A stretch of DNA of 64,000 nucleotides from Chitinophaga varians (GCF_014529945.1 NZ_JACVFB010000001.1:1798001-1862000); one strand, 5' to 3'; counted from the first letter of the stretch, positions 33,900-43,420 are shown. Notes: generated from the letters alone by a model not told the origin. Program-made: numbers and translations.

Positions 33900-34036
33900 G
33901 ATTTTTTGATTTACGGATTTTTTGATTTCGTGAATCAGCAGAGCGAATAAACAGGAAGAACGAAGCGGGTAATCACCTGCTTCGTTCTTCCTGTTTATTA
34001 TCAAACGAAATCAAAAAATCCGTAAATCAAAAAATC
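33900..34036. repeat. 137-bp nested inverted repeat (perfect 32-bp outer and 21-bp inner arms)
   Basis: The outer arms 33900-33931 and 34005-34036 are perfect complements, each holding the word GATTTTTTGATTT twice. The inner arms 33946-33966 and 33979-33999 form a second perfect 21-bp stem. The element fills the space between two convergent genes almost exactly, so it should work as a bidirectional terminator. Confidence 0.93.
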
Positions 34037-34037
34037 T

Positions 34038-35729
34038 CTACATGGTACGTGGTTTGACGAACGGTTGTATCATCAGGGCAAATACCACCACCAGTATACA
34101 TCCGATCGCATTGAGCCAGAGGAACGACACCTGTTCTGTTCCATACATCGCCAGTACCACCGCTTCCGCTGCGATAGCGGCCCAGAAGGTAGCCGTGCCA
34201 CCTACCCGTTTCAGGTAAAACGCCACCATAAAGATGCCCAGCGTCACGCCATAAAACCACGAACCCAGTACATTCACCACTTCGATCAGACTCCCCAGAC
34301 CGCTGGCAAACTGCGCTACCACAATACAAAACACGCCCCATATCAGTGACCATAACCTGGAGACGCGCAGGTAGTGCTCCGGAGAGGCGTTACCGTTATA
34401 CAGCCGTTGATAGATGTCGATCACCGTGGTAGATGCCAATGAATTGAGGGCAGCCGCAATACTCCCCCATGCTGCCAGGAATATAATCGCGATCAGCAAG
34501 CCCACCAGCCCTTTAGGCAGATTATTCACCACGAAATGCAGAAAGATATAATTGGTATCATTCGTATCGGCAGCAGGATCGGCCTTCTTCATTAATGTCA
34601 ACGCCTCTGCTCTTACGGCCTGCGCTTGTTCATCGGTTTGTTTCAGTACCTTTTTGGCGGAGGCTGCACCTGCGGCATCCTCCTGCTCCAGCGCCGTCGC
34701 CAGTTGTTTCACCTGCTGCTGTTTCTGCGTGGCCAATTGGCTGTATTGACTTTCCAGTTGCGCCAAAGCCGGTCCCTGTTCGGTGTTGCGTACCCTTGCC
34801 AGCTGCGCTTCATTAAAGAAAATCGGCGCCCGGAAATAGAGATAGAACACAAACACCATAGCGCCAATCAACAGGATGAGGAACTGCATAGGCACTTTCA
34901 CCAGACCGTTCATCAACAGGCCCATACGGCTTTCCTTCACTGACTTGGCCGTGAGATAACGTCCTACCTGCGACTGATCTGTCCCGAAATAAGACAAAGC
35001 AAGGAAAAAGCCTCCTATCAGGCCGCTCCAGATATTGTATTTATCGTTCCAGTCGAACCTGGTTACAATCACATTCAGCTTCTCCATCTTACCGGATACC
35101 TGCAATGCTTGTTTGAAGCCTATATCCGCCGGCAGCAGATGTACGACCATCCAGCCGGCCAGGAACATACCTCCGAAAATGATGACCAGCTGCAGTGTCT
35201 GGGTGTAAGCCACCGCACGGGTACCGCCCGCAACGGTGTAGATGATCAACAGTCCACCCATAATCATATTGGTCCAGTAAAGGTTCCAGCCCAATAATGA
35301 GGAAAGAATGATAGAAGGCGCGCAGATACTGATACCGGTAGACAGTCCCCTTTGTATCAGAAACAGCGAGGCGGTCAATGTCCGGGTTTTCAGGTCAAAC
35401 CGCTTCTCCAGAAATTCATATGCAGTATATACTTTCAGCTTATGGAAGATCGGGACAAAAGTGATACACAGCACCACCATGGCCAATGGCAGCCCGAAAT
35501 AATACTGAACAAAACGCATCCCGTCGGTATAAGCCTGTCCGGGTGCTGAAATAAAAGTGATCGCGCTGGCCTGTGTGCCGATAATAGACAGCAGCACAAT
35601 ATACCAGGGCATAGACTGATTACCGAGAAAGTAGCTTTCCATACTCTGCTCTCCCCGGCTCTTCCAGATCCCGTATAATATAATAATGGCGAGAGTGGCA
35701 ATCAATACCACCCAGTCTAATGAACTCAT
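34038..35729 (-). CDS. Sodium:solute symporter (SSS family) with a coiled-coil insertion
   Basis: A 563-residue inner-membrane symporter of the SSS family. The family start SLDWVVLIATLAIIILYGI, the GNQSMPWY segment, the SAITFISAPGQAY part of the Na+ site and about 13 helices are visible. Residues about 305-392 form an 88-residue hydrophilic insertion rich in Gln, Ala, Glu and Lys that looks like an antiparallel coiled coil between two membrane helices. Its start codon overlaps the stop of a 42-residue membrane microprotein (ATGA overlap). The substrate is unknown; the operon with a secreted PIG-L deacetylase suggests uptake of a deacetylated sugar or amide. Confidence 0.9.
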   Translation of the reverse strand: MSSLDWVVLIATLAIIILYGIWKSRGEQSMESYFLGNQSMPWYIVLLSIIGTQASAITFISAPGQAYTDGMRFVQYYFGLPLAMVVLCITFVPIFHKLKVYTAYEFLEKRFDLKTRTLTASLFLIQRGLSTGISICAPSIILSSLLGWNLYWTNMIMGGLLIIYTVAGGTRAVAYTQTLQLVIIFGGMFLAGWMVVHLLPADIGFKQALQVSGKMEKLNVIVTRFDWNDKYNIWSGLIGGFFLALSYFGTDQSQVGRYLTAKSVKESRMGLLMNGLVKVPMQFLILLIGAMVFVFYLYFRAPIFFNEAQLARVRNTEQGPALAQLESQYSQLATQKQQQVKQLATALEQEDAAGAASAKKVLKQTDEQAQAVRAEALTLMKKADPAADTNDTNYIFLHFVVNNLPKGLVGLLIAIIFLAAWGSIAAALNSLASTTVIDIYQRLYNGNASPEHYLRVSRLWSLIWGVFCIVVAQFASGLGSLIEVVNVLGSWFYGVTLGIFMVAFYLKRVGGTATFWAAIAAEAVVLAMYGTEQVSFLWLNAIGCILVVVFALMIQPFVKPRTM

Positions 35730-35854
35730 GAATATGTTTTGGTGAATAGATAGAAGAGTACGATCAGTAAAACCAACCAGCCAATCACCAGTGCATACCA
35801 GTAACGCCAGGTGGGGAACAGTGGTGGTTTCTCTTCTTCCGGACCTATAGACAT
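35726..35854 (-). CDS. 42-residue single-pass membrane microprotein
   Basis: A short acidic/Pro-rich N-terminus (MSIGPEEEKPPLFPTW) is followed by one transmembrane helix (about 18-37, YWYALVIGWLVLLIVLFYLF). The stop codon overlaps the symporter start by the ATGA arrangement, so it is translationally coupled to the symporter. This strongly suggests it is a real gene and perhaps a small subunit or regulator of the transporter, like the small DUF4212-type partners of some SSS proteins. It is too short for ordinary gene callers' length limits. Confidence 0.8.
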   Translation of the reverse strand: MSIGPEEEKPPLFPTWRYWYALVIGWLVLLIVLFYLFTKTYS

Positions 35855-35891
35855 CTGAAAAATTTTAAAATTTGAAAATTTCGAAATTGAT

Positions 35892-36065
35892 TCAATCGTC
35901 GGAGCTTTTGGTCCACATGCTTCCTGTCAGCAATCCAAGGCCGATACCAATCAGAAGTCCGATGTGGACCCTCTTTATCTCAAATCCGATGAACAGCCCG
36001 AGCAGAATACACAGGATAGCTGCTATTCTTAGTCTCGGGCGGTTCTGTGCGTGTTTACCAGCCAT
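35892..36065 (-). CDS. 57-residue two-helix membrane microprotein
   Basis: It begins with a basic segment (MAGKHAQNRPRLR), followed by two hydrophobic helices (about 14-28 and 35-50, the second Gly/Leu/Ile-rich) and a short polar tail ending SSDD. It starts 6 bp after the deacetylase stop and ends 38 bp before the next microprotein, so the four genes form one operon. No family is recognised. The coding nature is supported by the tight spacing, sensible start and hydrophobic periodicity. AT-rich tandem words AAATTT follow its stop. Confidence 0.75.
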   Translation of the reverse strand: MAGKHAQNRPRLRIAAILCILLGLFIGFEIKRVHIGLLIGIGLGLLTGSMWTKSSDD

Positions 36066-36071
36066 TTTTGT

Positions 36072-38558
36072 TTAATGTTGTTTCGCAGAAATCAGGTTCA
36101 CGAATAAACGATAAGCCCCCGGTACGCCGGCAGGCAGTTCACGGAAAAATGCCAGCCCGGTATATACATACCTGCCCTTGCCATATTGCGCCATAATGGT
36201 GGAGCCGTCCAGTGGCGATTCGCCTTTGTCGTTCATCGTAAATAATTTCTTGTATGCTTTATCAATGTTTGAGGGGAAGTACAATCCTCTCTCCTGTACC
36301 CAGCCGCTGAAATCGGCGCTGGTGATCTCATTGGGATAATGCATCACGGCATCGTCCGGCTGCAGGAAGGTCACTGCCGCATTTTCATCCGTTACACGGT
36401 CACGGGAAAGGCTAAACGGAAACGGTCCGAGGTTGGTGGTCACCAGTGGACTATTCACATTATACTGTACCACCATGGTACCGCCGTTGTTGACATAGTT
36501 CATCAACTGGCTTTGCCAGTATTTCATACGGGGGTTTGTGTTATAGGCTCTCACCCCTATGATGATGGCATCATATTGTGACAACTGGTTGCCCATGATT
36601 TCTTTTTCGCCCAGTTCCGTTACATCATAGCCCACTTGTCGCAGGGAAGCCGCTACCAGATCGCCGGCACCGGCAATATAACCCAGTTTGTTGCCATTAT
36701 GTTTCAGGTCTACTGCTACCAGTCTGGCGGAAGCTTCCGGGAACAAGGTGATCAGCGGAATATGGTCATAGCGGATATGCTGGATGCTCTGCGTGTATTC
36801 TTTACCGTTACAGCTGACCACTACCGTGAACGTATCAACGTGATTGGCAGTAGCAGCAGCTACCGGATGAATGGTGAAACGCAGTTCCTGTTCATCTCCT
36901 TTTTTCTCCATTTGGAAAGGCAGGCTGTTTTCCTTTACAGCGAAGCCGGCAGGCAGCCGCAGGTGTACGTTACCCGTTACGCCGTCGGCAGAAGCCGCGA
37001 GTTTCACAGGTACTGTCTGCGGTTGATTGTTGGTGAAGATATACACCTGGTTGTTCAGGTTGGCCACTACCGGTGGTGCAATCACCAGCGGCTCATACAG
37101 TTCCCCTTTTACCGGGTCTGTATATTTGTATTGCAGCGGGCGTTCGATCAGGAATTCCTGTCCACCTATTTCCAGATGGATACGGGCCACCAATGGCGGT
37201 GTATTCTCCGGATTACCCACCTGCAGCGGGTCAGGGATGGCGTAAGTACCCAGCGGATGCGTTTCTGCCAGCCAGTATGGTTGGGAGATTTTAGTATCGG
37301 CGGGGACAGTCAGTGACTGGGAGATGCTGTTGAATTTATTGTACGTCAGTTCGCGGGCGCCGGTGGCATCCGGTTTACCGGGGAGGTCTACTTTACGCAG
37401 CTGAATGGGGAACTGACCGCGGTTGATCAGCTGTACGGTGGCTTCCATATTGTATCCGGGCACCACTGTGGGCGTGGTGCTGTAGGCTTCCGCCCACAGT
37501 CCGGCGCAGGCATATATCAGCTGTTCGGTCTCTTTCAGTTTCTGGTTACGCCAGTAGCCATCGGGCAGTGCCTGAACAGCCTTGCGGATATTGAGCAGTG
37601 CCGGGACGGAGGCGGCAGGGTCTTCCATGTTATACTCATGGATGGCCTTGTCGACCATCGCGCCGATGGCTGCTCCGCCGGGGATGCGTGCCCAGGAGGT
37701 ATTAACGCCATCCAGCAGCTGTTGCCGGGGCGCATCGCCTTTAATCGTCATGAAATACTCCATGCTGGAGCCTCTGCCGGCGGGTACGCCGAAGCCCTGG
37801 CTTTTATGCTGGGAACGGCTTTCCGCGGCTATCTCGCCATAACCTTTACCCAACAGGTAGTTATAGGCGCCTACGTCTACTTTGAACTGGTCTTCCGAAA
37901 TGGTGTTAGCGGAACCGAAGTTAAAGGTGTTCCACAACAGCCGTGTCGTTTTCCAGGGTTTTACGTATTTCAGTTGTTCAGGATATTGTTTGGGATCTGC
38001 GGCGGCGGTGAAGGCTTCTGCCGCCAGCATGGCGGAAGCGGTATGATGCCCATGGCCCGCGCGGCTATCGGCCGGAAAGCGGCAGATAATCACATCCGGC
38101 TGGAATTTGCGGATCATCCATACCACGTCGCCCAGGATTTTTTTCTTGTCCCAGATGGTAAAGGTTTCAGCGGGATTTTTGGAGAAGCCGAAATCCTGGG
38201 CCCGGGTGAAGAACTGTTCCGCCCCATCGGTGCGACGGGCAGCCAGCAGCTCTTGTGTGCGGATAAGGCCCAGCAGCTCGGACTGCTCGTTGCCTACCAG
38301 GTTCTGACCACCATCACCGCGGGTGAGGGACAGGTAACCGGTACGGTACAGTTTTTCTTTGGCCAGATAAGCCAGCAAACGGGTGTTTTCATCATCAGGA
38401 TGAGCTGCCAGATACAACACGCTACCCAGCGTGTCCAGCTTTTTAAGTTGCAGCTTGATATCGGCAGCATTCCAGACAGGCGACGGCTGCGCCAGTGCAG
38501 GGACGCCGGCTATCATCGCTATCAGTAAAGCCAGTGCAGTGTGGATTCTTAGAAACAT
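36072..38558 (-). CDS. Large secreted PIG-L family deacetylase
   Basis: An 828-residue protein with a signal peptide (about 1-23). The PIG-L/LmbE zinc domain covers about 45-300: AHPDDE at 52-57 and the second metal motif RAGHGHHTA near 166-174. The middle part is beta-rich and Ig-like (about 360-600). The C-terminal 200 residues resemble a ThuA/glutamine-amidotransferase-like fold (YDAIIIGVRAYNTNP). PIG-L enzymes remove acetyl from N-acetylglucosamine-type groups. The usual LmbE protein is about 230 residues, so this is the long multidomain Bacteroidota form. It heads an operon with two microproteins and a sodium symporter. Confidence 0.9.
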   Translation of the reverse strand: MFLRIHTALALLIAMIAGVPALAQPSPVWNAADIKLQLKKLDTLGSVLYLAAHPDDENTRLLAYLAKEKLYRTGYLSLTRGDGGQNLVGNEQSELLGLIRTQELLAARRTDGAEQFFTRAQDFGFSKNPAETFTIWDKKKILGDVVWMIRKFQPDVIICRFPADSRAGHGHHTASAMLAAEAFTAAADPKQYPEQLKYVKPWKTTRLLWNTFNFGSANTISEDQFKVDVGAYNYLLGKGYGEIAAESRSQHKSQGFGVPAGRGSSMEYFMTIKGDAPRQQLLDGVNTSWARIPGGAAIGAMVDKAIHEYNMEDPAASVPALLNIRKAVQALPDGYWRNQKLKETEQLIYACAGLWAEAYSTTPTVVPGYNMEATVQLINRGQFPIQLRKVDLPGKPDATGARELTYNKFNSISQSLTVPADTKISQPYWLAETHPLGTYAIPDPLQVGNPENTPPLVARIHLEIGGQEFLIERPLQYKYTDPVKGELYEPLVIAPPVVANLNNQVYIFTNNQPQTVPVKLAASADGVTGNVHLRLPAGFAVKENSLPFQMEKKGDEQELRFTIHPVAAATANHVDTFTVVVSCNGKEYTQSIQHIRYDHIPLITLFPEASARLVAVDLKHNGNKLGYIAGAGDLVAASLRQVGYDVTELGEKEIMGNQLSQYDAIIIGVRAYNTNPRMKYWQSQLMNYVNNGGTMVVQYNVNSPLVTTNLGPFPFSLSRDRVTDENAAVTFLQPDDAVMHYPNEITSADFSGWVQERGLYFPSNIDKAYKKLFTMNDKGESPLDGSTIMAQYGKGRYVYTGLAFFRELPAGVPGAYRLFVNLISAKQH

Positions 38559-38642
38559 GTAGTAAAACGTGATTTACAGGTCGCCAAAAATAGGAATAAA
38601 TTCATGCGAAGGAAGGGATTATTGGTTGAACGGCGAATAAAT

Positions 38643-38671
38643 AAAAAAGGTCCCGGTTTGTAACCGGGACC
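38643..38671 (-). terminator. Terminator of the SusC/SusD operon
   Basis: A perfect 10-bp stem (38649-38658 with 38662-38671), 3-nt loop, then six T on the minus strand. It lies 58 bp past the SusD stop. Confidence 0.9.
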
Positions 38672-38728
38672 CTACAAGCAAAAACCAACCAGCTTGCAAA
38701 AACCAATTGTCAACAAAGGCGGTTTAGA

Positions 38729-40174
38729 TTAGTTGTATCCTTCGTTTTGCTGGTGGCGTATATTCGGATTGGCATCCAGCTCCCTCTGGGGGATGGGTAA
38801 GATTATTTTTGGACCGGGCAGTGCCACGGTGATGGTTCTGTTACTAGCCAGGTATTTTACAAAGGGTGTCCCGGTGCGGGCAAGGTCAAAAAGCCGGTGC
38901 CCTTCAAAGGCAAGCTCCTTGCGTCTTTCCAGCGCGATGGTATCCAGCAGCGCTTTTCCGCCTGCTGTTACCGGCGCGGTTCCCGGATTGGCCCGCAATA
39001 CAATATTATTGAGCGCCTGCCGTGCATCTTCCTCCCTGCCAAGACGGGCAAGGGCTTCTGCGCGTATCAGGTACAACTCTGCCAGACGCATCACTTTAAT
39101 ACTTTCTGCGAAAGTGGTGACGTCTTTATATTTCGTAATGATATTGGCGGGGTTCTCTCCCCCATTGCCTGCCCGTTTATCTCTCTTCAGAAATCCGAGC
39201 CGGACATCCTTATCATTATATATTCCCCGTATATCATCGGTGGCCAGCACATCTCCATAGCCGGTCTGACTGAACATAAAACTCAGTGCGTCCGTACTGC
39301 GGTTGTCTACCGGCGTGTTGATGATTTCAAAGATCGTTTCGCTGTTGCCGGTCTGATTAAAATCGCTCACCACCTTGTCCGTAGCCAGCAGACTGTATTT
39401 ATTACTGCTGATCACCTGACTGGCAGCAACTTCCGCTCCTTCCCAATCTCCTTTGTAGAGCAACACCCTGGCCAATAATGCCCGTGCGCTGTACAGGTTG
39501 ATCCGACCGGAATTGAAAGCAGTGCTTTTACTATCATTAAAAAGCCGGATCGACTCGTTCAGATCGCGGATGATCTGGGCGTAGGTGTCTTTTATGCTGC
39601 TGCGGGACGGTGACTGTACCACGTCCACATCGGTAGTGGTGGCCAGCGGAATCCCCATATGCGATGCATCCGGCGTGTAGTTGTATGCCTGGGCATACAA
39701 CCGGGCGATATCAAAGAACACCAGTCCGCGTACGGCATAGGCTTCGGCCACAATCTCCACTGCTTCTGTGCTGTCTGCAACAGACGGCGCCAGTATCACC
39801 GCAGGGCCTTTCTGTATGATCATGTTGGCATTGGCGACCACGGCGTACAACTGGTTCCAGCTATCTGTGATGTATTGGTCGTTGGCCGTCACGATAAACT
39901 GGTCCAGATTACGGTACCTGTTACTGTTGAGAACACTGATGTATTCATTGTCTCCCCTTAGATCGGGCAACAGTAACATGGCACGTCCGTAATAGTTTTC
40001 ATTTTGCATCAGTGAATACACCCCGTTAATAGCGGCCCGAAGGCCTGCCAGATCTTTAATAGCATGGCGTGTTTCCGTTGCTGCCTTGGGGTCCTGGTTG
40101 AGGAAGTCCTTACTGCAACCGGTAACCAGTGCAATCATCAAGACCCAGGCAATATGTTTATATCGTTGCAACAT
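38729..40174 (-). CDS. SusD/RagB-family nutrient-binding lipoprotein
   Basis: A 481-residue surface lipoprotein (signal MLQRYKHIAWVLMIALVTGC) that works as the lid over a SusC channel and binds the nutrient. SusD features: the N-terminal FLNQDPKAAT, TPR-like helices (AEAYAVRGLVFFDIARLYAQ), and the C-terminal RRKELAFEGHRLFDLARTG and PIPQRELDANPNI. It starts 6 bp after SusC and clearly forms the pair with it. The SusCD ligand cannot be read; no glycoside hydrolase or peptidase is beside it. Confidence 0.95.
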   Translation of the reverse strand: MLQRYKHIAWVLMIALVTGCSKDFLNQDPKAATETRHAIKDLAGLRAAINGVYSLMQNENYYGRAMLLLPDLRGDNEYISVLNSNRYRNLDQFIVTANDQYITDSWNQLYAVVANANMIIQKGPAVILAPSVADSTEAVEIVAEAYAVRGLVFFDIARLYAQAYNYTPDASHMGIPLATTTDVDVVQSPSRSSIKDTYAQIIRDLNESIRLFNDSKSTAFNSGRINLYSARALLARVLLYKGDWEGAEVAASQVISSNKYSLLATDKVVSDFNQTGNSETIFEIINTPVDNRSTDALSFMFSQTGYGDVLATDDIRGIYNDKDVRLGFLKRDKRAGNGGENPANIITKYKDVTTFAESIKVMRLAELYLIRAEALARLGREEDARQALNNIVLRANPGTAPVTAGGKALLDTIALERRKELAFEGHRLFDLARTGTPFVKYLASNRTITVALPGPKIILPIPQRELDANPNIRHQQNEGYN

Positions 40175-40180
40175 GCGTGG

Positions 40181-43100
40181 TTAAAAGTTAACGTCTACTC
40201 CAACAAGAAAGGTTTTGAAAATCGGGGGCCGTTGATCATAATCGCCGGTCACCGGTACTTCCGGGTCCATCGTTAGTTGCCGGTCTTTTACATACATCCA
40301 GAGATTATTGCCTCTAAAGTATACCCTTGCTTCGGTCAGTCCGGCTTTGGACAGCCACAGCTTAGGCAGGTTATAAGCCAGCAGCAGGTCTCTCAGGCGG
40401 ATGAAGCTGCCGTCGTACAGGAAGCGGGAAGAAGCCTGGTTACTGAGGCCTGTCTGCGTACCGCCGAATACCACTTTAGGAATACTGGTGATGTCTCCTG
40501 GTTGCTGCCAGCGGTTTTCGTAAATCCGCCGGGAGAGTTTGGAGGAAGCGCCAAAACCGCCGCTGCCGTCCGATTCGGTGAAGGAGCCCCAGTTGTCGTA
40601 CACTTTGTTGCCCCAGTTATAGAAGACCTGAAAGCTGAGTTCAAAACCTTTATAGCTGAAGTGATTGGTGATGCCTCCATAAAATTTAGGGAGGGCACTC
40701 CCCTGATTAAATCGCTGTGCTTCGCCGTATACTTTGGTCGTTGTTGTTTTGTCTGCGTTGGTATACCAGAGCGCCTCCCCTGTTTGTGGATCTACGCCGG
40801 CATATCCCACGAGGTAAAACTGGTAGAAGTCCACGCCGATGTCCCTTTTGTAGATGCTGGTCATCGGGTTGTCCAGTCTTGTGATCGTGTTCTTTAAGGT
40901 AGAGAAGTTAAAGTCCGTGCGCCATGAAAATGATTCGGGGCTCGCGGGCAATATATTTCGGGTGCTGAGCGCCACTTCTATACCACTGTTGCGCATCTCG
41001 CCGTTATTGCGGAACACCGTAGTGATCCCGTTGGTGGACGATACCGGCACATTCAGCAGCAGGCGGGAAGTAACCCGATTGTAATATTCAACGGTACCGG
41101 ATATACGATTTTTCAGGACCGAGAAATCGATACCGGCATTGAAGGGTTTGTTCTGTTCCCATGTAAGATAGGGATTGGGGTATTGTCCGAGAACATACCC
41201 CGGTTTCCCATCATAGTCATTAGCCGGATTGTACAGCGACAAAGAGGCATAGTTATCAATCGCCTGGTTTCCATTGCTGCCGTAGCTAGCACGTAATTTT
41301 AATTCGTTGATGCCGGGAATATCATGCATGAAGCTTTCTTTGTAGATATTCCAGGCCACGCCGACTGACCAGAAATTGGCGCCGCGTTTCTGCGCGCCAA
41401 ACCGGGAAGATGCATCCCTTCTGATGGAGCCGGAGAGATAATATTTTTGCTGATAGTCGTATCCTGCATTCAGGAATACGCCTGTCAGAGAATTGGCAGC
41501 GTTGACCGAACTGATAAATTCGGGCCTGGAGGCATCCGCGAGTTCGCTTTTGCCGGGCAGGAAATTGGTGGCAGAAGCAGCGTTACCGGTGTTACTGGTA
41601 CGCTGCGCCTCAAATCCTGCAAAGGTATTAAGGCCATGCTGGCCCCAGCGGTGCTGGTATCGCAGAATACTGGTAGACACCCAGTTGTTCCACAGATTAT
41701 TGTTGACATAAGCCCTGCCATTGGTATTCCTGCCATCACCGAAGTTGGATGGATAGAAAGAGTTGCTGCGGGCATAATTAAGATCGAGGCTTATTTTAGA
41801 TTCGAGCGACAGGCCGTCAATGATCTTGTATTTGGCGCCTGCGCCGGCTAGCAGCCCATAGATGGCGCCTGTTCTGGTTACTTCGTTGAGTACCGCTACC
41901 GGGTTGAAGCTGGTGTTGTAACTAAAGTCATAAGAGCCGTCAGGGTTGTAAACCTTTAGCCAGGGCTGTATACGGGCGAGTGACCGTACCGGGTTGGCCA
42001 GTAGTCCCACGTCGCCTACTGCATTGGCTTTCTGATAGGCCAGCGACAGGTTGACGTTAAAAGAGAGGCGTTCTGTAGCCTGATTGCTGAGATTTAGTTT
42101 TCCGGTCATCCGTTGGTAGTCTACACCGCGAAGTGCAGACCTGGAATCATAATAACCACCGGACACATAAAAACGTGTTTTCTCCGTACCGCCAGCGGCA
42201 GATAAGTTGGCTTGTGTGTATCCGCCGGAGCGTGTCAATAATTTCATCCAGTTGGTATTGACGGTGGTGTCGATGCCGCGGGCTTGCAGTTCCCGTATAA
42301 ATCCGGCTTCTCCGGTGCCGTCGTTTCTGTTGTACCATCCTTCGCGTAACAGCTCTATCATCTCACGGGTATTAAGCGGATAGTTGCCTTTGGGGATGGT
42401 GAGGGTATTGACGCCCTGTTGTGCGCTGACACTGATCCGTGTACGTCCGGGCCTGCCGGTTTTGGTGGTGATCAGAATCACCCCGTTCGCTGCGCGGGAG
42501 CCGTAGATAGAGGCGGCCGCAGCGTCTTTGAGCACGGAGATGGATGCGATATCAGCGCTGTTGATACCGGCTAATGAATTCACATTAAAGTCGGTGAGGT
42601 CATCTGTCACTACCGGCACACCATCCACCACATAAAGCGGAGTGCTGCCGGCAGTGATAGAGCCTATACCACGGATACGGATGCTGGGCACCGATCCGGG
42701 TTGGCCGGAACCATTCATAGATTGTAGTCCCGGGACATTTCCTTGTAAACTTTCCTGGAAGCTGCTACGGGGGGCCTTGTCATACAAAGCCGAGTTGACC
42801 ATAACAGCTGAACCTGTCAAAGAACCTCTTGTTTGAACGCCATAAGCCACTACCACTACTTCATTCAGTCCTCTGGCGTCGTCCTTCAGGACGATATTCC
42901 ATGTCGATCTGTTACTGATCGCAATTTTCTGTTCTTCATATCCGATAAACGAACAAACCAGCGTGCCCGTCGGAGGGGCCATCATCCGGAACTGCCCGTC
43001 AGTGCCGGTGGTTGCGCCTTTATTGACGCCGGCAATCCGGATGCTTACCCCTGGCAGCGGATGACCGCTAATGTCGGTCACCTGACCACTGACGACGATA

Positions 43101-43420
43101 TCCGGGATAGCTGCCTGTGCACCGGGTACGATGGCAATAAGGCCATCGGTCAGCGGTTTGTAAGTGAGCCCTGTACCCTGCAATATATGCCGGAGGGCTT
43201 CCTCTGCTGGTTCCTCTTTCAAGTCAATTGTAACCCGGACGTGCGCGGGTATCAGATCGTTGCGATATACGAAACGATAACTACTTTTTTTCTCTATCAA
43301 TTTCAACAGGCGTGTCAGTGGCATCTGGTCTGCTTTCACCGATATTCGCTCACTTTGCCCGAACGCGTGGCCTGTTATATGTAAAGAGGTAATCAGAATA
43401 ATAAAGGACACCAGTTTCAT
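40181..43420 (-). CDS. SusC/RagA TonB-dependent receptor with STN domain
   Basis: A 1079-residue outer-membrane receptor. After a signal peptide (MKLVSFIILITSLHITGHAFG) come an STN signalling domain (about 25-95, ISVKADQMPLTRLLKLIE), a carboxypeptidase-like beta domain (GQVTDISGHPLPGVSIRI), the plug with LNEVVVVAYG and YVVDGVP, and the long beta-barrel ending LVGVDVNF. The STN domain together with the FecR and ECF sigma genes upstream implies ligand-triggered signalling through the anti-sigma factor. The start at 43420 is chosen by the signal peptide; the longer frame starts 29 codons earlier. Confidence 0.95.
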   Translation of the reverse strand: MKLVSFIILITSLHITGHAFGQSERISVKADQMPLTRLLKLIEKKSSYRFVYRNDLIPAHVRVTIDLKEEPAEEALRHILQGTGLTYKPLTDGLIAIVPGAQAAIPDIVVSGQVTDISGHPLPGVSIRIAGVNKGATTGTDGQFRMMAPPTGTLVCSFIGYEEQKIAISNRSTWNIVLKDDARGLNEVVVVAYGVQTRGSLTGSAVMVNSALYDKAPRSSFQESLQGNVPGLQSMNGSGQPGSVPSIRIRGIGSITAGSTPLYVVDGVPVVTDDLTDFNVNSLAGINSADIASISVLKDAAAASIYGSRAANGVILITTKTGRPGRTRISVSAQQGVNTLTIPKGNYPLNTREMIELLREGWYNRNDGTGEAGFIRELQARGIDTTVNTNWMKLLTRSGGYTQANLSAAGGTEKTRFYVSGGYYDSRSALRGVDYQRMTGKLNLSNQATERLSFNVNLSLAYQKANAVGDVGLLANPVRSLARIQPWLKVYNPDGSYDFSYNTSFNPVAVLNEVTRTGAIYGLLAGAGAKYKIIDGLSLESKISLDLNYARSNSFYPSNFGDGRNTNGRAYVNNNLWNNWVSTSILRYQHRWGQHGLNTFAGFEAQRTSNTGNAASATNFLPGKSELADASRPEFISSVNAANSLTGVFLNAGYDYQQKYYLSGSIRRDASSRFGAQKRGANFWSVGVAWNIYKESFMHDIPGINELKLRASYGSNGNQAIDNYASLSLYNPANDYDGKPGYVLGQYPNPYLTWEQNKPFNAGIDFSVLKNRISGTVEYYNRVTSRLLLNVPVSSTNGITTVFRNNGEMRNSGIEVALSTRNILPASPESFSWRTDFNFSTLKNTITRLDNPMTSIYKRDIGVDFYQFYLVGYAGVDPQTGEALWYTNADKTTTTKVYGEAQRFNQGSALPKFYGGITNHFSYKGFELSFQVFYNWGNKVYDNWGSFTESDGSGGFGASSKLSRRIYENRWQQPGDITSIPKVVFGGTQTGLSNQASSRFLYDGSFIRLRDLLLAYNLPKLWLSKAGLTEARVYFRGNNLWMYVKDRQLTMDPEVPVTGDYDQRPPIFKTFLVGVDVNF

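Noticed and set aside
37638..38528. 296-codon plus-strand frame
   Set aside because: Antisense shadow of the PIG-L deacetylase gene.
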